Below, piece after piece: positions 52,113 to 60,492 of a stretch of DNA of 64,000 nucleotides (positions within the stretch are counted from its first letter, which is position 1; every line of letters begins with the position of its first letter). Source of the stretch: Parafrigoribacterium_A sp035571875 (lineage in GTDB: Bacteria; Actinomycetota; Actinomycetes; Actinomycetales; Microbacteriaceae). The notes below the pieces were generated by a model. That model saw nothing but the letters and a program-made list of their open reading frames with translations. It did no database searches and was not told where the DNA came from. The stretch is from positions 88,502 to 152,501 of the forward strand of contig DATNBR010000090.1 of NCBI GenBank assembly GCA_035571875.1, given 5' to 3'. The position numbers and the translations under genes were made by a program.

Positions 52113-53123
52113 CTAGCTTATCGCGTCCTGCCTGAGGGAACCAAGCCCGGATCGCGCGGGTCGCGAGCGCTCCGCCACGATCGACCTGAGCGCGGGTTCC
52201 AGTGTGGGATAGCGGAACTCATAACCGGCCTGCAGCAGCCGTTCCGGAACGACCCAGCGGCTCTTCAAGACGAGCTCGGTCTCGGTGCGAATCGCGATCG
52301 AGCCGAGTTCGAGCATCCAGCGCATGACGGGCAGTCCGAGTGGCACGCGAAGCACGCGACGCAGCGTCGCCATCACGGTGCGATTGTCGGAGGGATTCGG
52401 CGCGGAGGCGTTGATGATGCCGTCGAGCTCTCGATGACGCCTGAGGAACTGGATGATGTCGAAGACATCTGCGATGTGGATCCAGCTGAACTTCTGCCGA
52501 CCGCCGCGCGCTCGGAACTCGTGAAAGGTTCCCGCCGCTCTTCGCGCAGCCGTGGAGATCCAGTGCCCGTCGTGCTGCGTTCCACCGAGTCCGAACTGCG
52601 CGAGCCGGATGAGTGGGACGAGAGCACTTCCGTCGCCGAGCACTATGGCCATGCGCAAGGCGACGCGACGCGTGCCGGGAAGTTCTGGTGTGAAGAACTC
52701 GCGCTCCCAGGCCGTGGCGACGTCGACTGAGAAACCCTTGCCCAGTTGCCCTGTGGCCTCCGTCATCGGGCGATCTTCGGCGTGGCGGTAGATGGTTGCC
52801 GTTGATGAGTTGATCCAGAGGGCGGGCGGCGTGCGGCACTCCCGTATCGCCGAAGCCAGTTCCCTCGTCGTGTCGACGCGGGAACGGAGGATTTCCGCGC
52901 GATTGCTCGCGTTGTACCTGCAGTTGACGCTCTTGCCCGCCAGATTGATCAGGACATCCGCGCCGTCGATGAGCGTCGTGATCGCCGCGGTGTCGCCCCA
53001 CCGAGCGTCAGCAATGCCTCTGCCGATGAAGCGCACGACCGAGCCGTCCTCGACGAGAGCGCGCGCGAGATATCGACCGATGAACCCGGATGCGCCGGCG
53101 ATGACGACCGTGCCGCTAGTCAA
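52113..53123 (-). CDS. TIGR01777-type NAD(P)-dependent epimerase/dehydratase (SulA/YfcH family)
   Basis: This 336-residue extended SDR protein has the Rossmann motif IAGASGFIGRYLARAL at the N-terminus, NLAGKSV, and a C-terminal DUF1731-like part (LRVPLGLPVMRWMLELGSIAIRTETELVLKS). The substrate is unknown for the family. The likely TTG start at 53123 overlaps the DUF885 gene by 8 nt, so it is the last gene of a three-gene operon with HPr. Confidence 0.85.
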   Translation of the reverse strand: MTSGTVVIAGASGFIGRYLARALVEDGSVVRFIGRGIADARWGDTAAITTLIDGADVLINLAGKSVNCRYNASNRAEILRSRVDTTRELASAIRECRTPPALWINSSTATIYRHAEDRPMTEATGQLGKGFSVDVATAWEREFFTPELPGTRRVALRMAIVLGDGSALVPLIRLAQFGLGGTQHDGHWISTAARRAAGTFHEFRARGGRQKFSWIHIADVFDIIQFLRRHRELDGIINASAPNPSDNRTVMATLRRVLRVPLGLPVMRWMLELGSIAIRTETELVLKSRWVVPERLLQAGYEFRYPTLEPALRSIVAERSRPARSGLGSLRQDAIS

Positions 53124-54792
53124 GGAGGGCCGACCTCAGGGTGTCGAGTCCCACGCCGCCGATGTCGAGCGCTTTCTTGTGAAAGGCACGGATGTCGAAG
53201 TCGGCTCCCTCGCGACGCCGGTATTCGTCGCGAAGCTGCTCCCAGATCCGCTGGCCCACCTTGTACGACGGAGCCTGTCCGGGCCAGCCGAGGTACCGGT
53301 TCACCTCGAATCGTACGAACTGCTCGTTCATGTTCACGTTGCGCGAGAGAAATTCGAAAGCGAATTCGCCGGTCCACGGGCCGGAGCCGTCGGGCAGTGT
53401 CTTCTCGAGGTGCACGCCGATGTCGAGGACGACGCGAGCGGCGCGCATCCGCTGACCATCGAGCATGCCGAGGCGATCCGCGGGGTCGTCGAGATAGCCG
53501 AGCTCCTCCATGAGACGCTCCGCGTAGAGCGCCCAACCCTCCGCGTGACCGGAGGTACCGGCGTTGCGGCGCCAGCTGTTGAGCATCGCCTTGTTGTACA
53601 CCGCCTGCCCGATCTGCAGGTGGTGGCCCGGAACGCCCTCGTGGTACACGGTCGTGAGTTCACGCCAGGTGTCGAACTCTGTGACGCCCTCGGGCACGCT
53701 CCACCACATGCGGCCAGCTCTCGAGAAGTCATCGCTCGGTCCGGTGTAGTAGATACCGCCCTCCTGGGTCGGCGCGATCATGCACTCCAGGCGCCTGACC
53801 TCTTCGGGGATGTCGAAGTGCGATGTCGCGAGTTCCTGGACAGCGCGATCGCTTGTCTCCTGCATCCAGCGCTGCAGCGCCTCGGTGCCGTGAAGTTTGC
53901 GGCTCGGATCGCCGTCGAGAAACTCGATCGCCTCGTGAACGGATGCTCCGCGCTTGATCTCGCGAGCGATCTGTTCCTGCTCAGCGACCATGCGGCCCAG
54001 TTCGCCGATGCCCCATTCGTAGGTCTCATCAAGGTCGATGGTGGCGCCGAGGAAGTCTCTCGACGCGAGTTCGTACAGTTCGCGGCCGACGGCATCCTTC
54101 TCGGGGGCATGCGGAGCGAGCTCGCTGCCGAGGAATTCAGCCAGTGCGGCATACGCCGCTGCGGCTTCTGCTGCGCCCGACGAGAGGTCGCGCACGAGCG
54201 ACTCGGGCAGCGTGCCTGATTCGGCCTGCGCTTCGTCGACGAGCTGGAAGAAGAACCCCGAGTCCGACACCTGCTTGCGCGCCTGGGTGATGACCTCCCG
54301 TAGCTGGCGGATGGCGGGCACATTGCCCGAGCGAATGCCGGAGCGCAGCGTCTCTATGTACCCGCTCATCGCACCCGGCAGGTTGTGAAGGCGAAGGGCG
54401 ATGCTGCGCCAGTCCTCCTCCGTCGAGGTGGGCACGAGGTCGAAGATCTCGCGGAGACCCTGTGCCGGTGAGGCGATGACGTTCAGATCGCGCTGGTCGA
54501 ATCCGGCCTCGTGCTTCTCGATGGTCAACTGCAGTTCCCGCGACAGGTCCATCACGGTGATGCGATCCACCTCGTCCTGAGGTGCTGCCTCGGTGATCCT
54601 CTTCAGCGCCTTCCGGGTCTCTGCGATCGCGCGCTCGGCACCCGCGGGCGAGTAGTCGGCGTACTCGCCCTCCCGGCCCGGCCTGCCGAGGTACACGTGC
54701 AGTTCCGGGTAAAGCTCGAGCTCGGTGTTCACCCAGTCTTCGGCGATCGCATCGACCGCTGTGCGCTCCCTGCCCCCGGGCGCCGGCGTCAT
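53116..54792 (-). CDS. DUF885 family protein, probable zinc metallopeptidase
   Basis: This 558-residue protein matches DUF885 in length and in its zinc-binding signature YHEGVPGHHLQ, with a third ligand candidate in SGHAEGWALYAE. Related proteins are predicted carboxypeptidase-like enzymes. No signal peptide is visible, so it is probably cytoplasmic. It overlaps the HPr gene by 4 nt (ATGA). The substrate is unknown. Confidence 0.88.
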   Translation of the reverse strand: MTPAPGGRERTAVDAIAEDWVNTELELYPELHVYLGRPGREGEYADYSPAGAERAIAETRKALKRITEAAPQDEVDRITVMDLSRELQLTIEKHEAGFDQRDLNVIASPAQGLREIFDLVPTSTEEDWRSIALRLHNLPGAMSGYIETLRSGIRSGNVPAIRQLREVITQARKQVSDSGFFFQLVDEAQAESGTLPESLVRDLSSGAAEAAAAYAALAEFLGSELAPHAPEKDAVGRELYELASRDFLGATIDLDETYEWGIGELGRMVAEQEQIAREIKRGASVHEAIEFLDGDPSRKLHGTEALQRWMQETSDRAVQELATSHFDIPEEVRRLECMIAPTQEGGIYYTGPSDDFSRAGRMWWSVPEGVTEFDTWRELTTVYHEGVPGHHLQIGQAVYNKAMLNSWRRNAGTSGHAEGWALYAERLMEELGYLDDPADRLGMLDGQRMRAARVVLDIGVHLEKTLPDGSGPWTGEFAFEFLSRNVNMNEQFVRFEVNRYLGWPGQAPSYKVGQRIWEQLRDEYRRREGADFDIRAFHKKALDIGGVGLDTLRSALLD

Positions 54793-55058
54793 GCCTGGTC
54801 CAGGTCGGTGGCGAGAAGACCGGCCAGAGAGTCCAGAGCCTCGTCCGCACCGTCGCCCTCCGCCGTGAGAACAACCTCATCGCCGTGCGCTATGCCCAGG
54901 GCGAGCACGCCAAGGATGCTCGCCGCGTTGACCGCGGGTGCTCCCGGTCTGCCCAGTGTCACCGTCACGCCCGCCTTCGCGGCGGCCTGACTGAACAACG
55001 CCGCAGGGCGCGCGTGCAGTCCGACAGCGGAGGCCACCGTCACTCTTCGTTCCGCCAT
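54789..55058 (-). CDS. ptsH: HPr family phosphocarrier protein
   Basis: This 89-residue protein has the phosphorylatable His15 in GLHARPAA and a serine (S47 in NAASILGVLALG) at the position of the regulatory serine of other HPr proteins. It passes phosphate from enzyme I to sugar-specific PTS proteins. No enzyme I or enzyme II gene is nearby, and its coupling to a DUF885 peptidase is unexplained. Confidence 0.93.
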   Translation of the reverse strand: MAERRVTVASAVGLHARPAALFSQAAAKAGVTVTLGRPGAPAVNAASILGVLALGIAHGDEVVLTAEGDGADEALDSLAGLLATDLDQA

Positions 55059-55096
55059 GATCTTCTCCCCTGTGCTTGTGGCTGGCCTCGCACGCG

Positions 55097-57787
55097 TCAG
55101 TGCGCGGCCGCATCCCAGTTTCGGCCGGTTCCGACCTGAACGTCCAGCGGTACACGCAGTTCTTTCGCGTCCGCAGCGTGACCCATGCGGTGCCGCACGA
55201 TCTCCGTCATCGTCTCGAGCTCGCCCTCGGCGACCTCGAAGACCAGTTCGTCGTGCACCTGCAGCAGCATCCTGGAGCGGAGCTGCTGATCACGCAGGTC
55301 GTCGGCGATTCCGAGCATGGCGATCTTCAGTATGTCGGCCGCCGAACCCTGGATCGGCGCGTTGAGGGCCGCACGTTCCGCATTGTCCCTGAGCACGCGG
55401 TTGGTGGACTTGAGGTCCCCGAACGGCCGCCGCCGTCCGAAGATCGTCTCCGTGAAGCCGTCTTCACGAGCCTGCTCGACGACACCGCGCAGGTAATCGC
55501 GCACTGCGCCGAAGCGCTCGAAATAGTCCGACATCAGTTGCTTCGCCTCTGAGGTGTCTATGCGCAATTGCTTGGAGAGGCCGAAAGCGCTGAGTCCATA
55601 GGCGAGGCCGTAGGACATCGCCTTCACCTTGGTGCGCATCTGCGCCGTGACGTCTTTCGGTTCCACGCCGAAGATGCGCGACCCGACGAAGCGGTGCAGG
55701 TCTTCGCCCGAGTTGAAGGCTTCGATGAGCCCTGAGTCGCCAGAGAGATGCGCCATGATCCGCATCTCGATCTGCGAATAGTCGGCCGTGAGCAGCGTGG
55801 TGAACTCGGGCCCGCACTCGAAGGCCGATCGGATCTGCCGTCCCACCTCGGTCTTGATCGGAATGTTCTGCAGGTTGGGGTCGGTGGAGGATATCCGTCC
55901 CGTGCTGGTTCCGGTCTGGTCGTAGCGAGTGTGTACCCGGTGATCCGCCGCGATCGACTTGGCGAGCGTGTCGACGATCTGCCCGAGCTTCGTGGCGTCG
56001 CGATGCCGCAGGAGAAGGTCAAGGAACGGATGCGGGTTCTGCTCCTGCAGATCGGCGAGAGAAGCCGCATCGGTCGAGAATCCGGTTTTGTTTGCGCGTG
56101 TCTTCGGCATGCCGAGGTCTTCGAAGAGCACCTGCTGCAACTGCTTCGGCGAGCCGAGATTGACCTCGCGTCCGAGCTCGGCGTACGCACGCTGGGCGAG
56201 GTCGGATGCCCGCTCCCCCAGTTCACCGGCGAGTCGACCGAGGATGTCGGCGCTCACCGTTATTCCGGTGAGTTCCATGGTGGCGAGCACGGGCAGCAAC
56301 GGCAGCTCGATCTCGTCGAGCACGGTGCGCGAGCCGGTGTCGAGTCGCTCAGCGAGGTAGTCGGCGAGCTGAAGCACGTACCACGCCTCGGTGGCTGCAC
56401 TGACCGGCGCGGTGTCGGGGACCAGCTGGTTCGGGTCCGCCTGGGGAATCCGTACTCCGAGGAGCTCGTAGGCCTGGGTGGCGAGGTCCTGAGCGCGACC
56501 ACCGGGTTTGATCAGCCACGCCGCGAGCGTGACGTCGAAGGCGATGCCCTTCAGCTCCATGCCCGCGGCCCGCAGGGCCTTGAGCTGCGGCTTGGTGTCG
56601 AAGAAGAACTTCGGAGCGTCACTCGAGAGCCACTCCTCGAGGGCGCGGTAGTCGGGACGCCCCGGCGCCCAGGGCACGTACGCGGAATCGTTCTCCACCG
56701 CCAGGCCGAAGCCCGCAATGCCGTCTGGGCCGAAGTCGAGCTGGACCGCAAGCGGTACCACGCCGTTGTCTGAGGCCTTCGCGAGCCAGAATCCGAGTTC
56801 CTCGTCGACGAGCGTGCGCACCGGCGGGATCTCCGCGGTGGGGGTGCCGGGCTCACCGTCGATCTCCGCGACCGCTGTCGAGACCTCGTCGCCAGCAGCG
56901 GCGGCGATCTTGAGCACTCGGTCAAGCAGCGTGCGGAACTGCAGCTTGTCGAACACTTCGCGCACGGCTGCTTCGTTGATCGACCGCCGCTCGAGGTCGC
57001 CGGGGCCGATCGGGAGCGGAATGTCGGTCAACAGGTGGTTGAGCTTGCGATTGCGAATCGCATTCTCTTTCTGCTCCCGCAGCTTCTCGCCGACGACGCC
57101 CTTGATCTCGTCAGCGTGCGCCAGGATCTCGTCGAGGCTGCCGTACTGGTTGATCCACTTCACAGCGGTCTTCTCGCCGACCTTATCGATGCCGATGAGG
57201 TTGTCGCTCGTCTCGCCGACGAGCGCAGCGACATCCGGATACTGCGCCGGTTCGATCCCGTAGCGCTCGAAGACGGCGTCGCGGTCGTAGCGCTTGAGCT
57301 CGGAGACACCGCGCGCATTCGGGTAGAGGAGGGTCACGTCATCGTTGACCATTTGGATGGCGTCGCGATCACCCGAGACGACGAGCACGCGGTAGCCCTG
57401 CTCGGCACCCTGAGTTGCGAGGGTGGCGAGGATGTCGTCTGCCTCGTAGTCCTCCTTGGTCACGGTGATGATGTTCATGGCTTTCAACGCTTCTTCGAGC
57501 AGCGGGATCTGGCCGATGAACTCCGGCGGTGTCTCGCCGCGGGTTCCCTTGTACTCGGGGTACTCGCGAGTGCGGAAAGAATAGCGGGAGATGTCGAACG
57601 CCACGGCGAGGTGGGTCGGCTTCTCCTTCTGAAGCAGATTGATGAGCATCGCGATGAAGCCATGGATGGCATTGGTGTGCTGCCCCTCGCGGTTCTGAAA
57701 GCTGTCCACCGGAAGGGCGTAAAAGGCTCGAAACGCGAGCGAATGGCCGTCGATTATGAGAAGGGTAGGCTTTTCGTTGTCCGACAC
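55097..57787 (-). CDS. polA: DNA polymerase I
   Basis: This 896-residue enzyme has an N-terminal 5' nuclease domain (DGHSLAFRAFYALP to about residue 300), a middle domain and a family A polymerase domain. The polymerase motifs DYSQIEMRI, RTKVKAMSYGLAYG and LQVHDELVFEV are intact, with tyrosine at the O-helix selectivity site. The middle domain lacks the usual exonuclease D-x-E pair (LAVQLDFG), so proofreading is probably absent, as in other actinobacteria. The GTG at 57787 has TAGGCT 6 nt upstream. Confidence 0.97.
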   Translation of the reverse strand: MSDNEKPTLLIIDGHSLAFRAFYALPVDSFQNREGQHTNAIHGFIAMLINLLQKEKPTHLAVAFDISRYSFRTREYPEYKGTRGETPPEFIGQIPLLEEALKAMNIITVTKEDYEADDILATLATQGAEQGYRVLVVSGDRDAIQMVNDDVTLLYPNARGVSELKRYDRDAVFERYGIEPAQYPDVAALVGETSDNLIGIDKVGEKTAVKWINQYGSLDEILAHADEIKGVVGEKLREQKENAIRNRKLNHLLTDIPLPIGPGDLERRSINEAAVREVFDKLQFRTLLDRVLKIAAAAGDEVSTAVAEIDGEPGTPTAEIPPVRTLVDEELGFWLAKASDNGVVPLAVQLDFGPDGIAGFGLAVENDSAYVPWAPGRPDYRALEEWLSSDAPKFFFDTKPQLKALRAAGMELKGIAFDVTLAAWLIKPGGRAQDLATQAYELLGVRIPQADPNQLVPDTAPVSAATEAWYVLQLADYLAERLDTGSRTVLDEIELPLLPVLATMELTGITVSADILGRLAGELGERASDLAQRAYAELGREVNLGSPKQLQQVLFEDLGMPKTRANKTGFSTDAASLADLQEQNPHPFLDLLLRHRDATKLGQIVDTLAKSIAADHRVHTRYDQTGTSTGRISSTDPNLQNIPIKTEVGRQIRSAFECGPEFTTLLTADYSQIEMRIMAHLSGDSGLIEAFNSGEDLHRFVGSRIFGVEPKDVTAQMRTKVKAMSYGLAYGLSAFGLSKQLRIDTSEAKQLMSDYFERFGAVRDYLRGVVEQAREDGFTETIFGRRRPFGDLKSTNRVLRDNAERAALNAPIQGSAADILKIAMLGIADDLRDQQLRSRMLLQVHDELVFEVAEGELETMTEIVRHRMGHAADAKELRVPLDVQVGTGRNWDAAAH

Positions 57788-57793
57788 GCAGCA

Positions 57794-57799
57794 AGCCTA
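57794..57799 (-). promoter_or_regulatory. -10 hexamer, probable leaderless promoter of polA
   Basis: TAGGCT on the minus strand ends 6 nt (TGCTGC) before the GTG at 57787. Confidence 0.5.
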
Positions 57800-57842
57800 G
57801 CCGCGGCTGCCGACAGGCCAGAGTGCCGCCCGAAGGAACCCC

Positions 57843-58268
57843 ATGACGATCTTCCCCGACGACCTCGATCCGCGCCTGGTGAAACGACTGGTCGAATCCG
57901 CCGGCGGCTCCCTCACGAGGAAGCTCGGCATCCAGTTCCTCGAGCTGTCAGCCGACCATTCGGTCGCGACGATGCCCGTGGAGGGCAACACGCAGGTCAT
58001 CGGGATTCTGCATGGCGGGGCGCACGTGGTGCTCGGCGAATCGCTCGGATCGATCTCGGCAGCGATTCACGCCGGTCCGGGCCGGGTGGCCATGGGCATC
58101 GAGATCAACGCGACGCACAGTCGCTCGGTGTCGTCGGGAATCGTCACCGCTACCTGCACTGCGCTGAGCCTGGGGCGCACGCTCGCCACGCACGAGATCG
58201 TCGTTCGCGACGAGGAGGGCCGACGGCTCTCCACGGTGCGCATCACGAACTTCCTCCGAGACCAGTAG
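57843..58268 (+). CDS. Hotdog-fold thioesterase, PaaI/MenI-like
   Basis: This 141-residue hotdog protein contains ILHGGAHVVLGESLGS, with the catalytic glutamate in the same spacing as YdiI and MenI, and NATHSRSVSSG. It probably hydrolyses an aryl-CoA such as 1,4-dihydroxy-2-naphthoyl-CoA in menaquinone synthesis, but another acyl-CoA is possible. AAGGAA precedes the ATG. It is divergent from polA. Confidence 0.85.
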   Translation: MTIFPDDLDPRLVKRLVESAGGSLTRKLGIQFLELSADHSVATMPVEGNTQVIGILHGGAHVVLGESLGSISAAIHAGPGRVAMGIEINATHSRSVSSGIVTATCTALSLGRTLATHEIVVRDEEGRRLSTVRITNFLRDQ

Positions 58269-58300
58269 CCCGGCGCGCGCCTCCCGCCGCGCCCGCGGCG

Positions 58301-59305
58301 TCAGAGTAGGTCAGTGTGATGGATCGCCGCAACGTTCGGATGTGCACGTAGCCGATAGCGGAGCGCATTATCACCGTAGGTTTCCAGAATCGGACTGTTG
58401 GTGGGGTCGACCGAAAGTCCGCGTGCCTGCGCTGCGAGCTCTGGGCTCAGCTCCAGTTGGGGCATGGCGGTGTCGAGCGCTGGGTTGAAGAAGAACGGGA
58501 TCGAGATCCGGTCGGTGCCCGCCTTCGGCGACACGACGCGGTGCAGCGTCGCCTTGAGGTAGCCCCCCGTCGCCAGCTCTAGCATCTCGCCGATGTTCAC
58601 TACAAAGGCACCGTCGATGGCAGGTGCGTCGATCCAGTTGCCATTGTGTTCGACCTGGAGGCCATCTTTGCCCGGCTCGATGAGCAGAAGCGTCAGCACA
58701 CCGCCATCGCGGTGGGCGCCGACGCCCTGTGCGGGCTCCTCGGCCGAGGAGCCCGGGTAACGAACGATCTTCAAAAGCGAGAAGGGCCGGGTCGCGAAGG
58801 CGGCGTCGAACACGTCTTCTGGGGCTCCCAGGGCGACGGCCCATGCGCGCATGAGGCGAAGGGCGACCTCGCTGAGCTTGTCTGTCCACTCCGAGACGAT
58901 CTGCTGAAGCTCGGGCAGTGCCGCCGGCCACAGGTTGGGTCCCTCAAGGCGCCAGTACGCGGGTGTGGTATCTGAGACACCGACTGCGTCGCGCTCGACA
59001 CCGATATCGATCTGTTCGCGCCAGTCGATGTCACCGTGCGTTCGCTCTCCTCCGATCCGCGTGTAGCCGCGGAACTGCGGACTCTTCACGTTCTCGATCT
59101 CGAGTTTGTCGGCTTCGGGGAGGTCGAAGAATTGGCGGGACGTCGCGAGGACCGCATCGATAAGTTGCTGGTCGATACCGTGACCGACGAGGTAGAAGAA
59201 GCCCACGTCATGCGTGGTGCGATGCAGGTCCTTTAGAAAAGCTGCAGCACGATCGGCGCCGCGGTCGAGTTCGGACATGTCGAGGATGGGGAGCGAAGAG
59301 AGCAC
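58301..59305 (-). CDS. Isopenicillin N synthase-like 2-oxoglutarate/Fe(II) dioxygenase
   Basis: This 334-residue enzyme has an N-terminal DIOX region (LPILDMSELDRG, GFFYLVGHGID) and a catalytic jelly roll with H-x-D (GAHRDGG), distal histidine (TLHRVV) and R-x-S (RISIPFF) for the co-substrate. The substrate is unknown; no biosynthetic cluster surrounds it. GTG 59305 has AGGA at 8 nt and is preferred over ATG 59335, which has no ribosome binding site. Confidence 0.85.
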   Translation of the reverse strand: MLSSLPILDMSELDRGADRAAAFLKDLHRTTHDVGFFYLVGHGIDQQLIDAVLATSRQFFDLPEADKLEIENVKSPQFRGYTRIGGERTHGDIDWREQIDIGVERDAVGVSDTTPAYWRLEGPNLWPAALPELQQIVSEWTDKLSEVALRLMRAWAVALGAPEDVFDAAFATRPFSLLKIVRYPGSSAEEPAQGVGAHRDGGVLTLLLIEPGKDGLQVEHNGNWIDAPAIDGAFVVNIGEMLELATGGYLKATLHRVVSPKAGTDRISIPFFFNPALDTAMPQLELSPELAAQARGLSVDPTNSPILETYGDNALRYRLRAHPNVAAIHHTDLL

Positions 59306-59376
59306 GTTGCGATCCTCGCACGGATTCAGATCCATTACGTTCGTCGATCACGCCCTTGCGCTTGGGCGAAATGTGC

Positions 59377-59982
59377 CTACTTCTTCGCGGAGAGCTGCTC
59401 GATGATCGCCTGGGCGACATCGTGCATGGTGAGACGGCGATCCATGGATGCCTTCTGGATCCAGCGGAATGCCTCGGGCTCGGAGAGCCCCATCTTTTCG
59501 TTCAGCAGCCCCTTGGCGCGATCGACGAGCTTGCGGGTCTCGAAGCGTTCGACCAGGTCGGACACCTCGGCCTCGAGGGTGATGATTTGCGCGTAGCGGG
59601 CGAGCGCGATCTCGATCGCGGGCAGGAGGTCGTTGGGGGTAAAGGGCTTGACGACGTAGGCGAGCGCACCGGCCTCCGTCGCTCGCTCGACGAGCTCCTT
59701 CTGACTGAAGGCGGTGAGGAGCACGACCGGCGCAATGTGGTTCTTGGTGAGACGCTCAGCCGCGGAGATGCCATCGAGCAGCGGCATCTTGACATCCATG
59801 ATCACGAGGTCGGGGCGCAACTCAGTCGCGAGGGCGACCGCGGCCTCGCCGTCGCCTGCCTCACCGACGACCTCGAAGCCGTTGTCACGCAGCGTCTCGA
59901 CGATGTCCAGTCGGATGAGCGACTCGTCTTCTGCCACAACGACGCGGCGTGGAGCTTGAGCGGTGGTTTCCTCGTCAGTCAC
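59377..59982 (-). CDS. pdtaR: ANTAR-domain response regulator, PdtaR-like
   Basis: This 201-residue regulator has a receiver domain with D63 (IMDVKMPLLD), T90 and K112, followed by an ANTAR domain (ETRKLVDRAKGLLNEKMGL, about 145-195) that binds RNA hairpins to prevent termination. In mycobacteria PdtaR works with the kinase PdtaS on ethanolamine and nitric oxide responses. No kinase is adjacent. The GTG at 59982 has TAGGCT 7 nt upstream. Confidence 0.92.
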   Translation of the reverse strand: MTDEETTAQAPRRVVVAEDESLIRLDIVETLRDNGFEVVGEAGDGEAAVALATELRPDLVIMDVKMPLLDGISAAERLTKNHIAPVVLLTAFSQKELVERATEAGALAYVVKPFTPNDLLPAIEIALARYAQIITLEAEVSDLVERFETRKLVDRAKGLLNEKMGLSEPEAFRWIQKASMDRRLTMHDVAQAIIEQLSAKK

Positions 59983-59989
59983 GGGCTAA

Positions 59990-59995
59990 AGCCTA
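59990..59995 (-). promoter_or_regulatory. -10 hexamer, probable leaderless promoter of pdtaR
   Basis: TAGGCT on the minus strand ends 7 nt (TTAGCCC) before the GTG at 59982. Confidence 0.5.
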
Positions 59996-60021
59996 CGGTA
60001 TTCTTGGCTGCGTTACTGTGC

Positions 60022-60104
60022 GCCGGTGTGGCGGAATGGCAGACGCGGAGCACTCAAAATGCTTTGCTCGAAAGGGCGTGTGGGTTCAAGTCCCACCACC
60101 GGCA
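60022..60104 (+). tRNA. tRNA-Leu (anticodon CAA)
   Basis: A 7-bp acceptor stem GCCGGTG (60022-60028) pairs with CACCGGC (60097-60103). The anticodon loop CTCAAAA reads CAA between GAGCA and TGCTT, a long variable arm follows, and the T arm is GTGGG-TTCAAGT-CCCAC. The 83-nt type II structure is intact. The discriminator base is A and CCA is not encoded. TATTCT at 59999-60004 is a candidate -10. Confidence 0.95.
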
Positions 60105-60492
60105 CAGACATCGGCGAGCATGGAGTCGCAGCGCGGCATTCCTCCGCGGCAGCGCGACCCGCATGGATCGGCGCCCAGATAATGCTTGCGCATAGCTGGC
60201 AATGAGTGGATAGTGAGAGCCGAGGTCCGCTCACCCGGCGGCCTTTCGAACAGGTCCGTTGCTTACCCGCATTCCCCCGGGCCGGTTCGAGCACGAACGG
60301 CTGATCCCTCGTGGAATCCGTCGCAGTGGAACAGATCCCCCGCCTGTTCGTCTTGCCCCGAATCTGTTCGAGCAGAGTCGGCCCCCGGCCGATTGTGCGC
60401 ACTTCGGCATCTTCGCGATCGATTGAGTCAACCCGATGTTGCTCACGACCCCTTGGGGTCGTGAGCGCAGACCAATCTAGAGAAGGATGTTC
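60105..60492. other. Gene-free region between tRNA-Leu and the secreted protein gene
   Basis: About 390 bp hold no convincing reading frame. It contains CGAACAGG (60247-60254) and its complement CCTGTTCG (60343-60350), the near-palindrome GGTTCG-AGCA-CGAAC (60284-60298), and the strong palindrome at 60441-60466. The density of CGAAC/GTTCG motifs suggests regulator binding, but no known site is recognised. No copy of the tRNA 3' end is seen, so there is no evidence for an attachment site. Confidence 0.5.
60441..60466. promoter_or_regulatory. Perfect palindrome in the leader of the SipW-type cargo gene
   Basis: GCTCACGACCCC (60441-60452) and GGGGTCGTGAGC (60455-60466) are perfect complements separated by TT. 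It ends 14 nt before the ribosome binding site AGAAGG. It may be an operator or an RNA hairpin that controls translation or termination. Confidence 0.6.

Noticed and set aside
60241..60380. SOS (LexA) boxes near the CGAAC/GTTCG motifs
   Set aside because: The half-sites are in the wrong orientation or spacing for CGAAC-N4-GTTCG, and the downstream gene is not a repair gene.
60186..60464. 92-codon frame in the gap after tRNA-Leu
   Set aside because: No ribosome binding site, no domain-like composition, and it runs into the palindrome that belongs to the next gene's leader.
60022..60492. tRNA-Leu as an integration site for a mobile island
   Set aside because: No integrase and no repeated tRNA 3' end were found in the window, so only proximity supports it.
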